DNA of 64,000 nt from Macrobrachium rosenbergii. Lineage: Eukaryota; Arthropoda; Malacostraca; Decapoda; Palaemonidae. The translations under genes and the position numbers were made by a program. The notes beneath the pieces were generated by a model. That model saw nothing but the letters and a program-made list of their open reading frames with translations. It was not told the DNA's origin and made no database searches. Each line of letters opens with the position of its first letter. Within the stretch, counting starts at the first letter, position 1. The stretch lies in assembly GCF_040412425.1 (NCBI RefSeq), contig NC_089782.1:42483822-42547821 (forward strand), in the 5' to 3' direction. Positions 57,730-64,000 of this stretch are shown piece by piece.

Positions 57730-58105
57730 GAAATATTGATAAATCAACATTGCATGGAGAGTTCACAGAACGTGTGTAAACTTTGACTAGAAAGCAAGAC
57801 ACTATACTTAATGAAAATAAAAATCAGCGCCATACCAGTGAACTTACACTCGAAAGTGACCCCCGAAGGAGTTTCTGTACAAGAAATAAAAACGAAGAAG
57901 GAATTTCCTTCCTGTTTCCGGTTCTTCCTCGTCTACCGCCTACTTCTAAGTTTTCCTCGACCTGCAGTGGATAAGAACTTGATTAAGGTGTGCCGGTTCG
58001 ATCGACGTCTGCAATAAAAAGGAAAAGAAAGTGCCTGGTTGCTGACACGCTGGAAAGCTTTTGATTCGATCCTGGTACGAATATTGATTTTTTCCTGACA
58101 TCTTA
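57730..58105. other. No gene seen
   Basis: Unique DNA; frames of about 60-73 codons on both strands are not recognisable. Confidence 0.4.
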
Positions 58106-58276
58106 ATGTACACACACACACATGTACTGTATTTGTACATATATTTATATATTAAATATGTAAACAATTATATATATATATATGCATATGTATATATTTG
58201 TATGAATGTGTATATACACACATATGTGCATGTATGTGTGTGTACATATATATACGTATATATATGTATGTATAAA

Positions 58277-58346
<70 letters not shown>
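58106..58346. repeat. Degenerate TA/TG zone ending in (TA)n
   Basis: TATG/TATA mixtures, then pure TA at ~58288-58346. Confidence 0.94.
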
Positions 58347-58347
<1 letters not shown>

Positions 58348-58690
58348 TTATGCGAGACACACCTTTTTAACCTGCAGAGGAGTGGTGACTGAAGGTTACA
58401 GGGTAGAGTCGTTTGTTTTTCTCAGAAAGTGTTGAAAGGATGAGGTTGCTAACCCCACGCCCTCGTACTTGACCTCATACATACATACAAACATATATGT
58501 ATGTATGCACACACAAACACTTCAAACACCTGAGCGTGCCTCTTACAAGGCCTAGACTACCAGTTACAATTGTTATCGTGCAATGGTGAAAACATATCGC
58601 CTCTACAACAAGGGAGCTAGAAACTAATCAGCGGTGTTTGTCAACATCTTTAACGAAACCTTTGGATTTGTAAACAGGAGAATTACACCT

Positions 58691-58694
<4 letters not shown>
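58347..58694. other. No gene seen
   Basis: Unique DNA with short ACATACATAC repeats. Confidence 0.4.

Positions 58695-58743
<49 letters not shown>
58695..58743. repeat. (CT)n microsatellite
   Basis: About 24 CT units. The overlapping 133-codon frames on both strands are not credible. Confidence 0.95.
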
Positions 58744-58748
<5 letters not shown>

Positions 58749-59139
58749 ATTCACACAATATTAAGAATATATTACCGCTCTCTCTTGACCTATCCCAAGC
58801 AACCATCCCACACATACATTGGTACATTAAATTCTGTGTACTGTGTACATTTTTTACGGTAGTTGCAAAAAATATTATAATATGTTTTTTTATAACCACT
58901 AAACCGAGATTGCAGAGGTTGTGGTTATTTAGATTACATAGATGTAGGAAAACGGAACAGGATTGGTTTACGGATATATTAACAGTAGAGACACTAGTAC
59001 TATTAAGGCTGGTGGACTTTGGCACCAGGTTTTAGGTATATATGGTGTTAGCAACCCTATCCCGAATTATGAAGTTGAGGCACGGAAGTACCATCTCTTG
59101 CCACATCCTGGAAGAATAAAAAAGTAAAGATGAATTTAT
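58744..59139. other. No gene seen
   Basis: Unique AT-rich DNA. Confidence 0.4.
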
Positions 59140-59202
59140 ATATATGTTATATGTGTATATATATTTATATAAATATGTAGATATATGTATACACTATGTA
59201 TT

Positions 59203-59264
<62 letters not shown>

Positions 59265-59411
59265 TAAATGAATTCCTTTTACTGTGATCTTTGTACTAAG
59301 AAGACAGTAAGGCCCATGAAAACACTATATACACTATACACGTATGTATAGTGTTTTTATTGGCCGTTTTAATCTCAAATATATACATATATAATATATA
59401 TATATATATTA

Positions 59412-59475
<64 letters not shown>

Positions 59476-59546
59476 TGTATATTACAGTATATATATATAT
59501 ATATCATATATACAGCATAAATATTATATATATATATATATATATG

Positions 59547-59642
<96 letters not shown>
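59140..59642. repeat. Extended degenerate (TA)n field
   Basis: TA tracts at ~59190-59260, ~59390-59470 and ~59520-59642, with a short unique piece at 59262-59380. Confidence 0.95.
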
Positions 59643-59644
<2 letters not shown>

Positions 59645-59658
59645 CACACACAGTGTGT

Positions 59659-60069
59659 TTATGCTTTTGTTTTATGCACGCCCAATCAAATTGACGCGAA
59701 CATAACCACGATCACTCTTGCAGTATATCTAATAGAAATTATTGCGCTAGTTCTACCATGGACATTGGAGACCATTAAAAACACTGATTACGGTTGATTA
59801 TCTCCCGTCACACAAACAGCGAACCAATTCTCCGAGGTGTAATTGAATCATCTGCGACTGCTGATGCGGTCGAGGGAATGAATACGTCCGCTGCCGATTG
59901 GGGTGCTTTATGGTAATGAGGTTGATTGGGCCATGAAATTTCAAATCTTCTCTGTCTTTGCCCGCACGAATTAGTTCCTCGAGGAAGGACGCGGATGATG
60001 ATGGTGATGGTGATGAGAATAATGAGAGCAGGTGAGAATATTTTCTCATGGGAGAGATTCTTTTGGGTC
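59659..60069. other. No gene seen
   Basis: Mixed composition with a short GATGATG repeat at ~59992. No motif recognised in the overlapping frames of 83-103 codons. Confidence 0.35.
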
Positions 60070-60080
60070 AGTGAGTCTTT

Positions 60081-60377
60081 CTCCCCGTCAGTGCACCTCG
60101 TATGGTGCGCTGTAGGCATTTACTTGAGGTTCTTTGCAGCGTGCCTTCGGCCCATTGCTGCAACCTCTTTCATTTCTTTTGCTATACCTCCGTTCATATT
60201 CTCTTTCTTCCATCTGACTTTCCACCCTCTCTAACACTTGTTTCTTATTGCAGCTGCGAGGTTTTCCTCCTGTTACACCTTTTCAAACCTTCTTACTGTA
60301 TATTTCCCTTCCAGCGCTGAATAACCTCATAGGTTCCATTGTTTGGCCTTTGGCCTAAAGTCTATGTCCTAGTTCAT
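60081..60377 (+). mobile_element. S1 SINE-like retroposon, head shortened
   Basis: Flanks AGTGAGTCTTT (60070-60080) and AGTAAGTCTTT (60378-60388) match at 10 of 11. It starts CTCCCCGTCAGTGCACC, missing ~12 bp of the usual head. Confidence 0.85.
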
Positions 60378-60414
60378 AGTAAGTCTTTTTGAACTCGGTT
60401 TTTTCGATTTTCAC

Positions 60415-60528
60415 TCTGTTTTCTCTTCGATTTCAGGAATTAATATTAACCTATATTCCTCTGATCAAAGTTCTGTTTTCTCTTCGATTTCAGGAATTAA
60501 TATTAACCTATATTCCTCTGATCAAAGT
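60415..60528. repeat. Perfect 57-bp direct tandem duplication
   Basis: Two identical 57-bp copies (60415-60471, 60472-60528) starting TCTGTTTTCTCTTCGATTTC. Identity implies a recent event. Confidence 0.95.
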
Positions 60529-60570
60529 TTCTTAAGGCCACGCGTGTCCGTCTTGATGTTTACGCCACAA

Positions 60571-60944
60571 AACAATAAAAAAAGGCGCCGAAGAAACGAG
60601 TTGTCTGTACTGCGTATAATCAAGGCCACCTAAAATAGATCTACCATTATGGTGGTCTCGGTATAGTGCTGTATGAGCCGCGGCCCATGAAACTTTCAGC
60701 CACGGCCCGGTGGTGGCATGTCCTATAACGTTGCCAAACGCACGAGCATGGCTAACTTTAATTTTAAATAAAATAAAAACTACTGAGGCTAGAGGGCTGC
60801 AATTTAGTATGTTTGATGATTGGATGGTGGATGATCAACATACCAACTTGCAGCCCTCTAGCCTCAGTAGTTTTAAGATCTGAGGGCGGACAGAACAAGT
60901 GCGGACGGACATCTCAGTAATTTTCTTGTACAAAAAACTAAAAA
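60571..60944 (-). mobile_element. Family H Helitron2-like element (copy 9)
   Basis: Minus orientation. The 3' hairpin is degraded (GGCGCCGAAGAAACGAG on the plus strand). The internal palindrome lies at ~60776-60876, and the 5' end at ~60944 reads AGTTTTTTGTACAAG on the minus strand. The region between hairpin and body is shortened. Confidence 0.75.
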
Positions 60945-61620
60945 TGATGATCACAGTGATGTCTATAGCTGACTATGCCGCCTGTGAAGATTTTTCTCTG
61001 CCTCGTTCAGCATTTTCAGATGAATTTTTATAAAATACAGCTCTGATGATTAGCAAAGAATTTATCTCGTCAATTCATCTTTCAGCTCACTAGTTTTAGT
61101 TCAAGCTGACTACGAAACATAACTTAAATATGAGTCCACACTACAGTGAAAAATGTCATACACATGTCGGCAACTCGTTACACACATGTCATAAATAGGT
61201 TGACTACAAGTCAGCGACTTATTGGTAGTTCTAACAAGTGTACCTTACACGAATATCTATCATTTGCCAAAGGCATGTTCATTACTCATGGTCGCTGACT
61301 TGTTTTCAATCTGTTTGAGATAAGTTGGCGAACCTCTTTTTACTGTAATACGGAGATATATCATTAAATAACTTTTTACTATCTGAAATGCGCAAATTGT
61401 CAATGGTTTCAGAAAAAAAATCTGTAAAATACTAGACGTTATATGACTCGACAAAACAACCCATTAGAATTCAGCACAGAATCTAGATTTGAAGACAATA
61501 AGGGCTGGTCTTACAATTATCCTACCTACGCTTGCATTTTTGTGTGTATGATGAGAGAAAGTAGAAACTTGTTGACGATGACACGATTTTAACTATTTGC
61601 ATGTGTATTTGCGCGTGCAT

Positions 61621-61623
<3 letters not shown>
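60945..61623. other. AT-rich DNA, no gene seen
   Basis: GACTACAA/TCAGCGACT-like short repeats occur around 61150-61230. No gene recognised. Confidence 0.4.
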
Positions 61624-61688
<65 letters not shown>

Positions 61689-61748
61689 GAGATTTTATGG
61701 TGGAATTCACAAAACACTTCCTCAGTCAGCATTTTGACCTGCGCTGCA

Positions 61749-61825
<77 letters not shown>

Positions 61826-61881
61826 GAGATTTTATGGTGGAATTCACAAAACACTCCCTCAACATTTTGACCTACGCTGCA

Positions 61882-61954
<73 letters not shown>
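61624..61954. repeat. Composite array: spacer X + (GA)n (locus 2)
   Basis: Three GA blocks (61624-61684, ~61753-61822, ~61886-61954) separated by spacer X: CTGGAGATTTTATGGTGG, AATTCACAAAACACT, AACATTTTGACC, GCTGCACCAAGAG. The two spacers here are nearly identical apart from a TCAG duplication in the first. Confidence 0.93.
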
Positions 61955-61958
<4 letters not shown>

Positions 61959-62229
61959 TATCAAGTTTGTTGTGGTTATTGCGCTCTGCATTAACGACAG
62001 ATATATTGGCGTTATTAGAGTCAGTAAAGGTATAAAGATTATTACAGCCAATAGGTTAGCATCTTCGGCGACAGAAAGTAACTGCACAAAATTGGACGAC
62101 CGTTTGGACGTAACAATTAACCTATATAATGCGACCATCATTCTCCCGGTAGCTGGTGGTGGGAATTCGTCTTTGGGAAAATTCCGAGGGGATTATCGTT
62201 TTTCCTCTGGGGTCATTATAGAACGAGGA
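61955..62229. other. No gene seen
   Basis: The long plus frame starting at 61834 crosses the GA block and continues here without a recognisable motif. Confidence 0.35.
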
Positions 62230-62230
62230 A

Positions 62231-62310
<80 letters not shown>

Positions 62311-62354
62311 GCATGTTATATATATGTATGTATATATAACATATATATATATAT
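62230..62354. repeat. (TA)n microsatellite
   Basis: TA at ~62230-62307, then TATG variants up to the SINE. Confidence 0.96.
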
Positions 62355-62549
62355 AACCTCACTTGGTGGCCGTGTGGTTTAATGTGCTTCACTGTAGTCC
62401 TGAGTTCTTGTCTTCCGTGGTTCGAGCCCACGAGACGACGAACTTATTATCAACTAAAAAATTCCCCTTCTGGTAACATATATGAAAATATATTATTTCC
62501 GAGGTAGAGCGAATTGGATATTAAAGACGTTTGTAGCTTTATGCTTGCA
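62355..62549 (+). mobile_element. tRNA-derived SINE, family S4
   Basis: The head resembles a long-variable-arm tRNA (Ser/Leu type). A-box-like TGGCCGTGTGG is at 62367-62377 and B-box GGTTCGAGCCC at 62419-62429. The T-arm stem CGTGG/CCACG (62416-62420 and 62428-62432) pairs perfectly around a 7-nt loop. There is no matching 3' acceptor strand, so it is not a functional tRNA gene. The body (AAAAATTCCCCTTCTGG, GAGGTAGAGCGAATTGG) extends to ~62549. No target duplication was found, because the left flank is TA repeat. Confidence 0.75.
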
Positions 62550-62597
62550 TATATATACAAATATATACTTTTGTTCTTGTTAAATAGTAACCTTCAG

Positions 62598-62598
<1 letters not shown>

Positions 62599-62651
<53 letters not shown>
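62599..62651. repeat. (GA)n microsatellite
   Basis: About 26 GA units. Confidence 0.96.
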
Positions 62652-62654
<3 letters not shown>

Positions 62655-63345
62655 TGAATTCTGTCCACCATGTCATTTTTGCAATGACTCCTAGTCATTG
62701 CAAAAAATATACAAATTTTATCATTCGATTTCACGGATTTTCACGTATCAAGGTAACGTGTGAACAATGACTGAAAGTTTTTTGGAACACCCGAAAAATA
62801 CGAGACTCACTCACGTCTGTAGTGTCAGAGCTCCGAAATAATTTTTGATTTCAGATTGCCTTTTGCTATTGCAATAATGGAGTAGGTGTTGAGAAGCTTG
62901 AAAGTACATCAGTTATAAATCTTTATTGATATTGTACTGTTAAGCTGTTTTAGATTTTTCACCGTTTTTAAGTACCGTTTATATTTATTTTGTCACGTAA
63001 ATATGTTATTTTATATTTAAGTTGTCATGTGACCAGTCTATGTTGTTTTCTGTCCTCCTGCTCACGGTAGAACAATTCAAAACTCAAATTATACGTATTG
63101 TAAAACTTTTGTTCTTCTCTGACAATAAACTGACTCATCGTCTCATTATCCAAAAATTTCTCGCGTGATCTGGTCTTCTCCACCATCGCTGTTATAATCG
63201 TCTAGGTTTTTCTTTTATTGGTCTTCTGTTTTCATGCTCTGGTTGGGTGGCTCGGTAGGATAGAGCCAGTTTCCCTGAGGAAAGAGACGGTTACAGCTCT
63301 CTGGATTTAAGATAGGCAAATTGCATGTAGTTCATTAGCAGTAAT
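62652..63345. other. No gene seen
   Basis: AT-rich DNA. An inverted repeat ATTTTTGCAATGACT-CCT-AGTCATTGCAAAAAAT sits at ~62675-62708. Confidence 0.45.
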
Positions 63346-64000
63346 ACTTGATATATCAGCACCACTTCAGACTTGTGCTTAATATATCAACACCACTTCA
63401 GACTTGTGCTTAATATATCAACACCACTTCAGACTTATACTTGACATGTTAACACCACTTCAGATTTGTGCTCAATATATCAACACCACTTCAGACTTAT
63501 ACTTAATATATCAGCAACACTTCAGACATACTTGATATATCAACACCACTTCAGACTTATATTTTATGTATCAACACCACTTCAGACTTATACTTGGTAT
63601 ATCCACACCACTTCAGACTTATGCTTGATTTATCAACACAACTTCAGTCTTATGCTTGATATATCAACACCACTTCAGACTTATACTTGATATATCAACA
63701 CCACTTCAGACTTATACTTATATATCAACACCACTTCAGACTTATACTTGATATATCAACATCACTTCAGACTTATACTTGAAATATCAACACCATTTCA
63801 GACTTATACTTTATTTATCAACACCACTTCAGACTTATACTTGATTTATACTTGATTTATCAACACCAATCAGACTTATAATTGCTATGTCAACACCACT
63901 TCAGATTTATACTTGATATATCAGCACCACTTCAGACTTATACTTGATATATCAGCACCACTTCAGACTCATACTTGATATATCAACACTACTTCAGACT
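63346..64000. repeat. 31-bp minisatellite running off the window
   Basis: The unit ATATATCAACACCACTTCAG then ACTTATACTTG recurs about 21 times to the last base. Variants include TTGTGCTT at the left and occasional short units. The 74-codon frame (63466-63690) is a repeat translation. Confidence 0.96.

Noticed and set aside
61834..62382. 182-codon plus frame
   Set aside because: Its start is in spacer X, its middle is (GA)n and its end is (TA)n; no domain between.
62355..62440. Functional tRNA-Ser/Leu gene
   Set aside because: The T-arm folds but no 3' acceptor strand matches the 5' end; it is a SINE head.

Overview
This window looks like intergenic or deep-intronic DNA from a repeat-rich animal genome. 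A decapod crustacean is the best guess. That is an inference from the extreme density of (TA)n, (GA)n/(CT)n and (ATT)n microsatellites plus several tRNA-derived and other short interspersed elements; no species-diagnostic gene is present. I find no complete protein-coding gene, no rRNA, no functional tRNA, no CRISPR array and no bacterial or viral operon. Almost every open frame over 60 codons is a translated microsatellite, a minisatellite, or a frame crossing an interspersed repeat. The best coding candidate is one short first exon near 50.46 kb. Two other short intervals have good splice-site pairs (1.40 kb and 42.63 kb).

Interspersed repeats fall into families that recur inside the window. 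(1) Family H, nine copies (2.4, 5.4, 20.1, 20.7, 27.4, 29.0 minus, 40.3, 51.6 and 60.6 minus kb): about 370 bp, asymmetric terminal inverted repeats, a large internal palindrome and a GC-rich 3' hairpin, resembling a non-autonomous Helitron2/Helentron. (2) Family S1, eight copies (8.3 minus, 16.4, 39.1, 39.7, 42.8, 44.1, 48.3 and 60.1 kb): about 300 bp, ATTCC/AATTC-rich 3' end, target-site duplications of about 9-15 bp; a SINE-like retroposon. (3) tRNA-derived SINEs: S2 (3.8, 4.0, 19.7 minus, 55.2 kb), S3 (28.6 kb minus, perfect 12-bp duplication) and S4 (62.36 kb). (4) Four hAT-type non-autonomous DNA transposons (0-0.3, 6.1, 7.0 and 8.3 kb) with CAGTGGTTC-type ends and 8-bp duplications. (5) Decayed non-LTR retrotransposon 3' ends (23.0, 34.9 and 41.0 kb).

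Tandem repeats make up most of the rest. A ~77-bp minisatellite fills 8.2-12.07 kb; its old left edge holds an S1 copy, which itself holds a hAT element, so three layers are nested. A ~64-bp minisatellite at 30.8-31.4 kb is built from the 3' terminus of the non-LTR family seen at 41.0 kb. A 31-bp minisatellite runs off the right end from 63.35 kb. At about eight loci (13.4, 33.4, 34.3, 37.9, 49.2, 53.1, 53.8 and 56.3/61.6 kb) a unique spacer of 40-170 bp is tandemly repeated with a microsatellite between copies. This is the dominant architectural theme.

The stretches between these repeats are AT-rich with no recognisable coding, and they are listed as such. No novel multi-gene system is supported. 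The points worth checking are structural: the Helitron2-like family, the LINE-tail minisatellite, the microsatellite-linked duplications, the fold-back elements bracketed by ATT arrays, a 17.4-kb hairpin, and the candidate exons.
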